A stretch of 64,000 bases of DNA from Bretschneidera sinensis (lineage: Eukaryota; Streptophyta; Magnoliopsida; Brassicales; Akaniaceae): positions 95,009,873-95,073,872 of the forward strand of contig CM043704.1 in the NCBI GenBank assembly GCA_023935145.1, written 5' to 3'. Position 1 is the stretch's first letter, and each line of letters starts with the position of its first letter. Made by a program: the position numbers and the translations under genes. The notes beneath the pieces were generated by a model. It ran no database searches. It saw only the letters and a program-made list of their open reading frames with translations, and was not told the origin of the DNA. This document shows positions 21,890-35,400 of the stretch, piece after piece.

Positions 21890-24800
21890 TCATCGAGGTT
21901 CCATAATTGAGGCTGTTACGTCATTCATAGAACATATTTCTGCCATGCTATTACCTGAATCTAGATCCAAAACATTTCTCACATTTGAGAAGGCTGGTTG
22001 GTTTGGTGAAGGCAGATTCACAAGTTCATTACTTAACATCAAGACAACATCAGACATGGTAGGCCTATCAGCTGCAGTTTCTTGGACACAAAGAAGTGCT
22101 ATGTTAATGTACCTTGATCTTGCATTAGGAGAAGAAATATCTCCAAGGATTGGATCCATAAGCTCCAATGACCTATTACTTCTCCACAAATCCCATGCCT
22201 TTAGAAGTAAACAGAAAATATAAGATCACATATCATCCTTGATATTTCATCTAACAGTTCTTGTCTAAGAAAATTAATGCATTGGCATAAAACTATAATG
22301 TGCTTTTTCAACTGTTAGAAAAGAAATATGGCTCCTTATGAATAAAAAATAGAATCGGAACATGATTAGACAATGATATTTTGAGAAAAAATAAATTCAG
22401 CTCACTAAATAAGAACTCGAGACACTTACATATCCAAGAAGATTGAGAGAGTTGGTATTATAAAAACCAGTGTTCTTTTTGCCACTCAACATCTCTAACA
22501 ACAAAACCCCAAAGCTGAATACATCGGATTTTACAGAGAAGAGGCCTTCTAAAGCATATTTAGGAGCCATGTAGCCACTGCATCTCATTGTCAAATCAAA
22601 GTCTTTTAGTGTATGAAAATATGAAACAACATGTTACTTATACAAGAGGCACATAGATTCTACTTACTCTGTTCCAACTATCCGATTAGTTGCCTGTGAC
22701 CCACTCCCTCCAAATATTCTTGCCATTCCGAAGTCCGAAATTTTAGGGTTGATTTCTTTATCCAACAAAATGTTACTGGCCTTCAAATCTCTATGAATAA
22801 TTTGTAACCTGGAAAATTGATGGAGATAAAGAAGTCCTAGAGCAATCTCTTCAATGATGCCGACACGGGTTCCTTAATCAAGTATTCCATGTTTGGTTGG
22901 ATCTGTTCCAATTAAAAATAAGACACAAAGAAATAGAACAATGAAATCTATAACCAAATTTCTAACCAAGGACAAGAACTATAGAGAATAGAAGGTATTT
23001 TTATGTAATTGAAATGACAGAAATTACAAACCAAAGATAAAAAAGTCCGAACTTTTGTTCGGCAAATACTCATAGACAAGGATCTTTTCATCTCCTTCAA
23101 TGCAGCAGCCTAGAACTTTCACGAGATTCTTGTGTTGGAGTTTGGCTATGAGAATTGCTTCATTTTTTAACTCATCCCACCCTTGTCCAGATCTTTTCGA
23201 AAGCATTTTCACAGCTACCTCAGATCCTTTCAGTAATTTTCCCTGAAGTAGAAGTTTGAGCTTAGTTTATAATCAATATTTTGAAAAGTTACTGAAAATG
23301 AGGCATCAATTTAACGCCTCGTCTTAAGGGATTGAGAGGGGTCTATGAATCTTACCTTATACACAGGACCAAAACCTCCCTCTCCAAGTTTATTTGCAGC
23401 AGAGAAGTGGTAGGTAGCAGTTGATACACTAGAAAAATTGAACAATGGAATTTCTACTTCCTTTCTTCCTTTTCCAGGTTTTTTTCATTCTCTTAGTTCA
23501 TACTTGGTTGTTCCAATAGAAGCTCTCAGATCAAATAATAGTAAGTCCTCCCCTGCTTGAAGAAGAACAAAAAAAAAAACCCACAAGAATGCATTAGAAC
23601 TTATCTTATTTCAACTTTAATGCTTTTAAGCTCACAGGAAACTAATAAGATCTATTCAATGCTATGGAAAACAAAATAAACTCCTTTCATTTCCGTTTTC
23701 CATATCATTAATCTTATTTTTGTTGCTAATGAGAAATACATACCTTTTTTCTTGTGGTTTTTCTTCCTCATCCAGCAAATGAATAAGGCTGAAGTGAGAA
23801 CAACCAGAGAAAGAGTCAGAGGAATGACAATCAACAGTTTCCTGGTAATGTTATCTGTTCCATAAATAGACAACTTATTAAATCAGGGCCACTAGTTTGT
23901 ATACTTAAAGTAGCCATCAACAAGAAAGAAAAATATTGCAAAACAAAATTATAAAATGTAACCATAATGAGACGCATTCTATTACCATTATCTCCAGTAA
24001 ATAACTCAGAAGCAGCAAGTTTAAGATAAAAATATGTTCCGTTTGTGTCATCATCTGAGAGTTGTTGCAGGTTAAGAAGATCACCAACCCATATTGAACA
24101 GCTAGCATTGCTGTAAGTATAAGCAGTACAGGAGCAGTTATGCAAGCAAATAGATTTGCACTCATCATTTCCCTGAACTTTAACAGCCACTGAACTGCCA
24201 GGCAGTACTAGTTTAGACAGCATAATAAACCTGACCTCAGCTCCACTAACCTGACTGTTATTGGTACACTGAAAATTGGTTTTCCTCACACAACCTCCAG
24301 AGTAATTCTTGAAATTCCAATTCTCAGAGGACCGTGGTTCAAATCCTGGTAAACAATCACAAGGTTGAGTGAAATTAGAACTGCAACTTCCAAAAGCCCC
24401 ACAGTATCCATTGAGTTTACATTGATCTCTCGGTAGTGAGAAGAGCAAATGCCATTCCTTATTTTCCAGCCAAGTCAACAGCTTGATTTGCCCTGATACA
24501 TCAATTATATATCTTGTTAAAGTACTGTTGCTATAGAGATCATATTTGAAATAATTTATGTTTTCATTGCTATAAAAGCTTTTATTGTATATGTCGCTTA
24601 AACGGATTTCAGGAACCATGACAAAATTCTGCTCATTCCAGTTCCCGGTTGACTAATACTTTTGTAGCCCATTCATGAAAAGAACCTCCCCTGTCCCATT
24701 ACAACTGAGCTCCACGGAGAAAACTCCAGCATTAGGATCTTCAGGACTTCTCCAAGAAACATATGACCAAGTTTTTCCAGCCCTTTTATCATATCGAAAC

Positions 24801-25280
24801 TTCATTCCAGGCAAGAAAGTATGCGAAGGAAAGTCAAAACTCTGCCATAAGATTTTCAAGTTTTCATCTCTCAGAACAAGATTCCCTGAATCCAACAGTG
24901 TAGCCTTTGTGTTTTCATTCACCGAAATGTCATTCACCATGTAAGAAATTTTACCATCCAAAATCACAAGGTTCACTACTGATAGTAAGAGCTGAAGAAG
25001 AATCAGAAAGCGGGTAATCTCGGTTTCCTACCCATACAATAGTTTGTTTTGAAACTTTCTTGTACCAAATTCCCAAGTAGTACCTTGTCGAGCTCCCAAG
25101 ATGGAAAAACCCTAGTTCAAAGTTGTAACCAGCTGAAATGATTGTTTTTGAATATGTGACATTTTGTCCGATTGAGATAGTGTCGCTTGCAGAATGAGAG
25201 AACTTGAAGCCATAACATAAGAATATCAGCAGGAAAACAGAATAAGCAAACCTGGTTGTTGAAATATCTTTGTAAGCCAT
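21890..25280 (-). pseudogene. G-type lectin S-receptor-like kinase pseudogene 1
   Basis: Family role: plasma-membrane Ser/Thr receptor kinase with lectin, S-locus glycoprotein, EGF-like and PAN domains outside and a kinase inside. Seen here: signal peptide and B-lectin (25280-24650), S-locus/EGF/PAN (24619-23989), transmembrane exon (about 23750-23870), then kinase exons with [29 protein letters not shown] and a final exon at 22198-21890. The exon layout is that of SRK genes. Defects: a five-base deletion near 24980, a Trp-to-stop at about 24654, an in-frame TGA in the juxtamembrane exon near 23485, and a Trp-to-stop after LD near 22876. It cannot make a receptor. Copy 2 is at 32494-35932. 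Confidence 0.9.
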
Positions 25281-25961
25281 CAGCGATTAATATGCCAGCA
25301 CAATTTGTTCAATTGGAGGAGCAAAATCTATATCATCTCATTGTATGTTTTGTCGGTACAATAGTCTCTGTAATTAAAAATAATAATACTATAAATATAA
25401 ATTACTAAAAAATTTAGTCAGAGTACGTAACAATATATTCATATGGTCAATGAAGTAAGAGAATCAAGTCATATTCCTGAACCTTGTGGCTTAACTCGGA
25501 ATCGAGTGAAGATTGAGTGAAGATTATAGGGACCCAGGGTGGTAGCTTAGCAGACCTAGAAGTCGAATCGTGCGTCGCGGAGCTTGGCAGAACGTAATCG
25601 TAGGTTAAGAAGCATACATAGCATACCATAAACAGGTGTCGGTCTTGATATAGTCAATGTTTTTTTGATGTAAATTGATTTGTAGTGGTGAAAAGAAATC
25701 TGGAAAATTATAATAGTCTAAAACAAGAAAAAAAAATTGGGCTATGTATGGACGAGCAGCATTAGGTTGCCCACCGAAATTGCAAAAGGTCAAAAGATAA
25801 CTCTCAAAACATGATCTATAACTCTATACCATACTAGAAGAGATTGGAGAAAAAATTCTTGTATTATCGATATATTGTGGAAAACGAATACAATCTTAAA
25901 TAGAGAGGTTAAGAAATTAAGAAATTAGGCTTATAATAAATTAAGAAATTAAGAAACTAAA

Positions 25962-26060
25962 CTTAACCAGAAGTCCAAAAGAAATGTAAACTAATAAAGA
26001 CAAAGTGGAAGACTTATAACAAAAAGTAAAGATAAGGTGGAAGAATCCTTGTATGGCTCA
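25962..26060. repeat. 99-bp direct repeat, copy 1
   Basis: Recurs at 26325-26423, offset 363 bp, with one mismatch that I can see (CCTTG against CATTG). A degenerate third piece lies near 26215-26275. Function unknown; it may be a local duplication of a transposon fragment. Confidence 0.85.
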
Positions 26061-26324
26061 GAAATTAGGCTTATAATAAATTAAGAAATAATTTTTTTTA
26101 AATAGATATATATATCAACCGAGGAAACTTCTTTTTCCAAGAATTTGGAGATGAGTGATTCAGCACTCAAGGGCATTACCATTTCAACTTTCAAGGAGAA
26201 ACTGAGAGTGCCTAGTTGCAAAAGAAATTTAAACTGATAAAAGACAAAGTGGAAGACTCATTGTATGGCTCATACAATTCAAGATATTTCGTGTCGCAAA
26301 TCACAAATGCCCCACCAAATTGAT

Positions 26325-26423
26325 CTTAACCAGAAGTCCAAAAGAAATGTAAACTAATAAAGACAAAGTGGAAGACTTATAACAAAAAGTAAAGATAAGG
26401 TGGAAGAATCATTGTATGGCTCA
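26325..26423. repeat. 99-bp direct repeat, copy 2
   Basis: Partner of 25962-26060. Confidence 0.85.
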
Positions 26424-28300
26424 TACAAAATTGTTTATGTTCTTTTCTTTCATGCCAATTGAAAAGTCGACTAAACATAGAAAGTATTAAAGTAATGACA
26501 AACGTATCTTTGAAACACAATTTGGCATTTCTTTTGATATCCTTGCAAATTTATCTTTTGAATCCTGGTGAAGCTGATGAGGAAAAGTCTTCTTTTCATA
26601 GAAAATAAAAATCTTGACTAGTCAAATGGGCTAATAAAATGAATTATAGCGACAACGGTGAAAGCAGAAGATGTAGCAACCGTCTGCTTATATTATTTGT
26701 AAATATATCCTTAACATAAGTTGAATGTTATCAGTTAGCTGCCGAAGAAGAAAAATGGGAGAGAAACATTTGCAATCAAGTATCCCTGGTCAACAGACTC
26801 ATGTTGATGTAAGTTGTGAGTAGTGCTTTATGCATCCTTCCACACGCCACTGTACAATTAATACGGTAGAAGTTTGACACTGACAGGCTTCTCCTGATAG
26901 TGAGAAGTATTTTCCTTATAACACTCAATTTAATCTGGTCGCTGCCAAGGAAATCAACAAATCCATTTTGTTATGCATCTACGCGGTAAAAGAACCAAGA
27001 AAAGATTATTTTTCTTCTTGTTTAATAGTTGAAAAGAAAAAACCATACTACCAATTTCTATATCAGACATACTAAAATGGGCAATAAAATGTTGTCAATA
27101 AACAACAGTCCAACCCACAGCATCCTCTCCATACTGGTCATTTGATTCTTCTATCCTATATTAATATCAAGCGCACTAATTGATTCATAGAAAAGTTTTT
27201 TGTCAAGAAATAAGATTCAAACCCACCAATGCATCCACTCCATGGTACTCCTTTATTATTCTACTTAATTTTCTTGTGATTGTTGAAGAGGATGAGTGGA
27301 TTATGGAAGTTAAAATAAAAGAGAATCAAAATATAGTAAAATTAAGGCTATAATTGGTAGGAGATAAATGGGAGAGGAAATAAAAAAATATTGATTTTTT
27401 CATTTTCATCATGTGTTTGGTAGAGATAATGAAAAAGTAAAAGAAAATAAGAAAAAGAAAAATTAGATTATTTACTCTTTGCTCTTCTATTCTCTCGATT
27501 TGAGAGGATTCGAATTTTCATTGTGGGTAGAAAATATCAATTCTCTAACTTTTTTCTTCTTCTACTAAATGATAGAAAAATGCATTTCCCTCGCTCCTTT
27601 TTTCATGTCCTGTCTTTTTCCCTTTTACTTTTCTCTCCTACGAATCACAGCCTAAAAATTTAGGAACATTTTGAAAATGGCTTGCAAGGAAAAGTCATAC
27701 TCTATACTTCGGATATGATAGACATTAAAGGTTTAGTTACTCCTTTAAACGTGCTATGTGGTAGAAATTAGTAGTATATTTATGTTATGTGATTGCTACT
27801 AAGGTCTCTTTCGCGAGAGTTTATTAAATGATTTTTGTTTCCTATAAACAAAAGTAAGGTAAAAAAAAAACCCCTTAAAATAATTTAAAAAAATCAAAAG
27901 TTGAAAAATTGTTTCTAAAAAACTGAATTGGGGTAAGAAAAACTGTTTTCAATGTTGTTTTACCAAACACTAATGTTTTTGGTTTAGTTCTACTGTGTTT
28001 CATAAACCGTTTGGTAAACCATAAACTGAAATTGTTGCTAGAAATTTAATATCAATCAACTCAATTAAGATCCCTCACTCTTCTTTATCAATGCCAAACA
28101 AACACAAGCTTTTTGTTAACCATTAACCTTTGTACTTACTTAGTTTTGCTAGTTCAAAGTTGGGTTGCTATTATTGGTGTCCTTAGTAGTGTAGTGTTTT
28201 AGCTCTATTTCATCGCATGTTTTTCTTATTATATCTCTTCCATTTAAGATTAACTCTCAAATATATTCATATCTCATACTTATATTTTTAGATTTACTAT

Positions 28301-29199
28301 TATAGACATTACTATATGCTCTAGACAAAGTGGTCTCACTGTCACAAAGCAAGGAAATAGTTGGCATGGGTTGTGGCCTCAACTTTATATACATTAACAA
28401 ATTTATAAGTCATTATACTTTTTTGCATGTGGCTGCCAAAACTATAAATTCTGATCCCATGGTTGAATGTGTTATGCAAGTCTGCCTCTTTGAAGCCCAA
28501 CAAATTGCACCACCTTCCAGTGTAAAATCCAACTTAATGTGGATTTATTATCATCAGCACCAGTTATCCAACAATCCTAATCCAGTAGTTCTTTTAAAAT
28601 AACCCAAAATTTTGATGATAGCTTTCTAATGATCTGTACTAGGCTTACTAGTATATCTTAAAAGTTTGCATATCGTGAATGCAATATCTAGTCTTGTACA
28701 ATGCATAACATACATTAAACAACGTATAACAAATGTTACGAATAAAAGAGAATTTAGATTTATCTAATTTAAACTTCTAAAGTTGCTTAGAAACCCTCTA
28801 ACTAAAATATAAAAAGATCCCCCTTTTATAGGTCAAAACCAAATTAAAATATTATTTTCGATTTAATAAAATAATTTAAAACTATATGCCAAAATATTTT
28901 GGTCCTATTAAAGCATGGTTATTACAAAACATGTTCAAAGGTGTTCGAATTCCTTTCACATCCTGTAGCATCACATGTGAGGCTTAGGACCCGTATAGCA
29001 AGCCTTTGAAGCTCTTTGCACTCCTCTCTATTGCTCTCCTATCACAAAGCTATATTAATACAAGTTAAAAGAATATACAAATTAGTCAAATTATATACTA
29101 AAGCACTAACAACTAAGAAAGTATAACAAAGATAAACATTAATCAACAATTGAAAAAATATAACAAAGACAAAAATTAATCAAAATAGTACTGGGTTGC
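28301..29199. other. Intergenic between kinase locus and hAT relic
   Basis: A 90-codon plus-strand frame at 28330-28602 has no motif I recognise and no paralogue in the window, so I do not call a gene. The rest is AT-rich. Confidence 0.45.
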
Positions 29200-30375
29200 T
29201 TCTTATCTCTTGTCAAAATAGACATGCTCATACCAAACATCCCCTCGGCTCTCATGCATGAACTTTTCTAGTTGTTGATCAATCTTGATTTTTGCTTCAA
29301 TTCCTGGATACATCTTTTCAATTTGTTATTAACCCATTTTAACTTCCTTGTCCGCACTAAAACCTTCACTATATTGGAACCTATATACAAGTTATGAGTA
29401 TTGGTCATTTTGTCCATACAATTATCTACATTGTACAATTTTTTCGTGTTGAAAAAACAGACGAGTTAAAGAGTTTTTGAATAAAGACAACTTACTTCGG
29501 ATTGAGAAAATATGCCGCTGCATGAAGTGGACTATGGAGTTGAAAATCCTACTTCATGTCAATGATTTTTCAATTGTGATCATATTTTGCCTTTTGATGA
29601 TTAAAATTCTGCATAATTTGCTCCCTTGCTCCATACATTGATGATTAAAATGTCGTGGGAAATCTTGTAACCCCAACTCTCTTCAATTCTCTCTTCTTAG
29701 ATTATATTCTAATTAAACATATTAAGCACCAAGCATGTCGGTAGATGAAAACACAGTTCTTTAGCCTTCTTTATGACATCCTTGAAAATGACTAAGTTAC
29801 AAATATCATGCAACATCAAGTCAATGTAATGAGCCATAGAAGGGGACCAAAATATTTTTTTCCTCTTCTCTATTACCAAGTCACCAGGGGATACATAAGC
29901 CAAAGCACTATTGGTCACCACTTGAACAACATTTTCCTCGGTTTCCTAAACTAATGAGTTAATCAACTCAAACAACCTATTTGCATCTTTAATCAAGCCC
30001 GAGGTGTCCATGTATTTAAAGAAGACCGTGCCAATAGGATTATTAACAAGAAAGTTTGCAAGAGATGTTTGTTTTGTGTCTGTCCACCCTTCCGACATCA
30101 AAGTGCATCCGGTATTTATCCATTCTTTCTTGTATTTCTCTAACCTTGAAGTCACATTATCAACTTCCATTTTTCAAAAAGTAACTCTAGCTTCATGGTA
30201 AATTGGAAGTTTCAAGTCTGTACCATACTCATCCATTTTTTCCATCATTGAAGCAAATGATGGACTTTTTACTAAGTTGAACGCTAGTGTAAGCCCATAC
30301 AAAAATCTACATATGCTTCAAACAAACGATTCCCTTTTCTTGACCAATGCATTCAAAGTTTGATGTTTTAACCCC
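29200..30375 (-). pseudogene. hAT transposase relic (DUF659 type)
   Basis: Reading right to left: a piece like FLYGL...FNLVKSPSF near 30310-30240, then KKEWINTGCTLMSEGWTD (near 30110) and FLVNNPIGTVFFKYMDTSG (near 30030). All three are characteristic of the DUF659 domain of plant hAT transposases. At 29921-29709 the AHYIDLMLHDI block follows. Near 29485-29530 a shifted frame gives LHSPLHAAAYFLNPK, the conserved segment before the hAT dimerisation domain. Stops and frameshifts divide it. Terminal inverted repeats and an eight-base target duplication were not found. Its right side abuts a copia fragment at about 30378. Confidence 0.8.
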
Positions 30376-30377
30376 TG

Positions 30378-31560
30378 TTGCATGATGGAGTCAAAATTCA
30401 TAGTTTACCATGAAGCAATGTCACAAGCTATAAACTTTATCGTAGGCCTTAAGATTTTCATTTCCATATCAAGGCCATTAAGAATTTATTATGATAATTT
30501 GACTGCAGTATTCTTTTCACAGAATAACAAAACTAACAATAAAAGTAATCATATCGACCTAAAGTAAATGGTTGTTAGAGATCATATTAAGAAGGGTGTC
30601 ATTTCTTTTGAGCACATCAGAATTAAGCTATTGATTGCAGATCTTTTAACTAAAGGTTTACCTGTAACTTCATTTAAGGATCATGTGCAACATATGGGAT
30701 TAATTAGCTCAGTTGATTTTTTCTCTCTTTTGCTATTCATTTTATGAACTTTATGTTCATGAACATATTTGGTTATGTTTTAAGAAAGGAAAATAATTAT
30801 TTTGTGCGCATAAAATATTTGTCTGATATAAAGTCTATTGAGGCTTATTAAGGACCTAGAATGGTATAAATAAAGATCATTCATAACGTAAATCTAAATA
30901 TTTATTTAGGAAAGATCATACATTGTAATACATGGAAGGGAGTGTTCTTATCGAAAGGCATGACCACCATGATTCATTTGTTAAAAATTTATATTTAAGT
31001 AAAAGTTTGTTAGAGTAGTATTTAAAGTTTATGGCCATCTATATACAGTGTTTATCACCTATATAGTCTTCATTTATGTCATTGCCAAGTGGGAGAATGT
31101 AAGTCTTACCTCCATTAAATTGGAGATTTGATGTGGCGTAAATGATAAATAAAATTAATGTGGCAAAAAGTACAATAATTACCCCCTAAAAAGGTGATAA
31201 ACTACCTATTATTATTGTGGACTACCCATTACTACTGTGGATTACCCAATTTTATTGTAGAATGATAAGGAAATCTATCCCATTTACTACTTGATGGAAG
31301 AAATAATTATCTTACATTGTGAAGGATTCCCTAATCTAGCTTATAAAAAACAACCTTGTGATACCGTCAATTATGGCTCTTAAACAAGGCATATGTTAGA
31401 AGAACCTCTATCACTTAGTGTTTGTAGGGTTCAAAACACTATTCAAATATTCTCTTGCATGTTTTGATGTGGTATTTGAACAATCATGACTGTAAGTATG
31501 TAATTTAATTTTTCTTGCATATTTATATGTATATATGATATATATGATACTAATCAAAAT
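30378..31560 (+). mobile_element. Copia 3' end: RNase H, PPT and LTR
   Basis: 30378-30720 encodes a decayed RNase H C-terminus (ISRPLRIYYDN, then NHIDLK, a stop, and LLIADLLTKGLP), close in type to the end of the 41.5-48.3-kb element. A polypurine tract AAGTGGGAGAA precedes TGTAAGTC at 31098, the likely LTR start. The LTR contains a TATA-like CTTATAAAAAAC near 31340. Its right end is not resolved; I place it near 31.5 kb. No 5' LTR, gag or integrase is present, so this is a truncated element next to the hAT relic. Confidence 0.75.
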
Positions 31561-32493
31561 TCTTACCCCCTGTCATAAAATTATGAATATTTTTCTTCCT
31601 TCCACAGTTCATGGTACTATTTCTACGAATGTTAGAACGTTGACAGATTCTCTTGATAGTGAAAAGTATATGCTTTCCGTGTAAACGAAGTCAACAAATC
31701 TATTTTAGTGCCAATAAAAGATGCAATATTATGACTTTTTTTTCCATTTTCCTTTTTTGTAAATTTGTTATAGTACAAAACACATGTTAGTGCTAAAAGA
31801 AAAACCCTTTTTTAACTGCAGATTAATGGTGTTTATATATAACTCTCACTGGAACAAATGTTTGGCACACAATTCTTATGGAGACCTTATTTCTCTTTTT
31901 TATTTGTTTTAGTTTTTGAACTTAATTATTCAAGAAACACAAACAAAAGAGCTACAAAGGAGTTGAGTTGTTTATAAGTAGCATGAGCTTGATTTGAAAT
32001 CTAGCTCTTTTTGAGTTATATTTAATTGACATACAAATGAACTGAGCTCAAGCCATCAAATAGGTCTTGTTTAAAAATCAAGTTGAGTTCTATCATATGA
32101 ACATTCACCTTGATATAGCTTACAAGCTTTTAACTCGAGTCCAATCAAATCAAATTGACCTATTTGACTTGATGGTAATAAAGCTTGTATCAATCCAAGC
32201 TCAAGTTTCTCTATAGCTTGTCAAGTCACGTTCAAGCCATGAAGAAGGGCTTGAAGATGAGCTCGATTTAGGTTCGAGTCAAACCAAGCATAGCAAAAGA
32301 TTGGTTCAGCTCGACTAATTTATAGCCTTAACAAAAACAAGAAGGCATTCATGCATCCACCACATAAAAGACAACTAGACAGAATATTCAGATGTGATCG
32401 CCACTACAAATCTTTCCTGATGTTCAATTAAAATTCTATAAACATACTCGGGCTACTTTTCTGAGCTTGAAATCCAATTGCAGAATTCAATAC
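31561..32493. other. Intergenic, no gene seen
   Basis: AT-rich. About 32000-32310 carries repeated AGCTTGA/GAGCTCGA words of the kind found in degenerate plant repeats, without clear boundaries. Confidence 0.45.
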
Positions 32494-35400
32494 TCATCGA
32501 TGTTCCATAATTGAGACTGTTAAATCATTCACAAAACATATTTCTGCCAAGCAATTACCTGAATCTGGAACCACCACACTTCTCAAATTTGAGAAAGCTG
32601 GTTGGTCTGGTGAAGGTAGAGTTGCAAGTTCATTTCTTAGAATCAAGACAACATCAGATATGGTAGGCCTATCGGCTGCAGTTTCTTGGACGCAAAGAAG
32701 TGATATGTTAATATACCTCGATGCTGCATTAGCAGAAGAAATATCTCCAAGGATTGGATCCATCAGCCCCAATGACCTATTGCTTCTCCACAAATCCCAT
32801 GCCTTCAGAAGTAAACAGAAAAATTTTCATGTGAAAGTTCTTGTCTATCTAAGACAGTGCATTGGCAGAAAACTAGAATGTACTTTTCAACTATTAGAAT
32901 AGAAATGTGGCTCCCTATAAATAAAAACTAGAATTGGAACACGATTAGACAATGAAATTTTGAGAGAAATTGAATCTCAGCTCACTAAGTAAGAACTTGA
33001 GACACTTACATACCCAAGAAGATTGAGAGAGTCGGTATTGTAAAAACTAGTGTTCTTCTTTGCCACTCAACATCTCTAACAACAAAACCCCAAAGCTGAA
33101 GACATCTGATTTTACAGAGAAGATGCCATTCAATGCATACTCAGGAGCCATGTAGCCACTACATCTCATTGTCAAATCAAAGTCTTTTAGTGTGTGAATA
33201 TACGAAACTACACGTTACTTATCCAAGAGGCACATAGATTCTACTTACTATGTTCCAACTATCCGATTAGTTGCCAGTGACCCACTACCTCCAAATATTC
33301 TTTCCATTCCAAAGTCTGAAATTTTACGGTTCATGTCTTTATCCAACAAAATGTTGTTGGCCTTCAAATCTCTATGAATAATTTGTAACCTTGAAAACTG
33401 ATGGAGATATAGAAGTCCTTGAGCAATCCCTTCAATGATGTCGACACGGGTTCCCCAATCAAGTATTCCATGTTTGGTTGGATCTGTTCCAATAATAAAT
33501 TAGACAAAGAAATAGAACAATGAGACCTATAATCAAATTTCTAACCATGAACAAGAACTATAGTGAACAAAAGGTGTTTTATGTTATTGATACGAGAGAA
33601 ATTACAAACTAAATATGAAAAAGCCCAAGATTTTGTTTGGCAAAATGCTCATAGACAAGAATCTTTTCATCTCCTTCAATGCAGGAGCCCAGTAGTTTCA
33701 CAAGATTCTTGTGTTGTAGTTTGGCTATGAGCATTGCTTCATTTTTTAACTCATCCCACCCTTGTCCAGATCTTCTCGAAAGCCTTTTCATAGCTACGTC
33801 AGATCCTTTCAGTAATTTTCCCTGAAGTAGAAGTTTGAGCTTGGTTTCCAATCAACACATGGAAAAGTTAAAGAAAATACTATTTGAAGTGGTATCTTAT
33901 TTCTAGTTCCATACCATTTTTAATATGCCAATTGGGGATGCACCAAGTAGAATATCATGCATCAACATTTATTCTTAAAGGATTGCGAGTGGTCTATGAA
34001 TCTTACCTTATACACAGAGCCAAAACCATCCTCTCCAAGTTTATTTGCAATAGAAAAGTTGTTGGTAGCAGTTGATACACTAGAAAAACTGAACAATGGA
34101 ATTTTTACCTCATTTCTTTCTTTTCAATATTTTTTCCCTTCTTTTAGTTCATACTTGGTTGTTCCAATGGAAGCATTCAGATCAAATAACATTAAGTCCT
34201 CCCCTGCTTGAAGAAGAACAGAAAAAACCACAAGAATGCATTAGAAATTATATTATTTCAACTGTAATGCTTTTAAGCTCACAGGAAACTAATAAGCTAT
34301 ATTCAATGCTATGGAAAACAAAATAAACTCCTTTGATTTCCATTTTCCATAGCACTAATCCTATTTTTGTTGCTAATGAGAAATACATACCTTTTTTCTT
34401 GTGGTTTTTCCTCCGCATCCAGCAAATGAATAAGGCTGAAGTGAGAACAACCAGAGAAAGAGTAAGAGGAATGACAATCAACAGCTTCCTGGTAATGTTA
34501 TCTGTTCCATAAATAGACAACTTATTAAATTGGGGCCACTAGTTTGTTTACTTAAAGTAGCCATCTACAAGAAAGAAAAATATTGCTAAACAAAATTATA
34601 AAATGTAACCATAAGAAGATGCATTCTGTTACCATTATCTCCAGTAAATAACTTAGAAGCAGCAAGTTTAAGATAAAAATATGTTCCATTCATGTCATCA
34701 TCTGAGAGTTTTTGCAGGTTAAGAAGATCACCAACCCATATTGAACAGCCAGCATTGCTGTAAGTATAAGCAGTATAGGGGCAGTTATGCAAGCAAATAG
34801 ATTTGCACTCGTCATTTCCCTGAACTTTAACAGCCACTGAACTTCCAGGCAGTACTAGTTTAGACAGCATAATAAACCTGACCTCAGCTCCACTAACCTG
34901 ACTGTTATTGGTACACTGAAAATTGGTTTTCCTCACACAACCTCCAGAGTAATTCTTGAAATTCCAATTCTCAGAGGACCGTGGTTCAAATCCTGGTAAA
35001 CAATCACAAGGTTGAGTGAAATTAGAACTGCAACTTCCAAAAGCCCCACAGTATCCATTGAGTTTACATTGATCTCTCGGTAGTGAGAAGAGCAAATGCC
35101 ATTCCTTATTTTCCAGCCAAGTCAACAGCTTGATTTGCCCTGATACATCAATTATATATCTTGTTGGAGTACTGTTGCTATAGAGATCATATGTGAAATA
35201 ATTTATGTTATCATTGCTATAATAGCTAGCATTGTATATGTCACTTAAACGGATTTCAGGAACTAAGACAAAATTCTGCCCATCGCAGTTCCCGCTTGAC
35301 CAATACTTTTGTAGCCCATTCGTGATAAGAATCTCCCCTGTCCCGTTACGACTTAACTCCAAGGAGAAAACTCCAGCACTAGGATCTTCAGGACTTCTCC

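Larger units (their letters stand above)
25281..28300. other. Upstream region of kinase pseudogene 1
   Basis: Non-coding. The first 520 bp and the GAGATTGGAGAAAAAA...TTATCGATATATT block (about 25830-25870) recur upstream of the second kinase copy (36120-36180 and 36800-36860), so the duplicated unit includes the 5' flank. It also holds the direct repeat described separately. Nothing gene-like was found from 26430 to 28300. Confidence 0.55.

Noticed and set aside
28330..28602. 90-codon plus-strand frame
   Set aside because: No recognisable motif, no duplicate in the window, and its length is not unusual for AT-rich plant DNA.
32000..32310. AGCTTGA/GAGCTCGA-rich stretch as a transposon
   Set aside because: No ends, target duplication or coding sequence could be defined.
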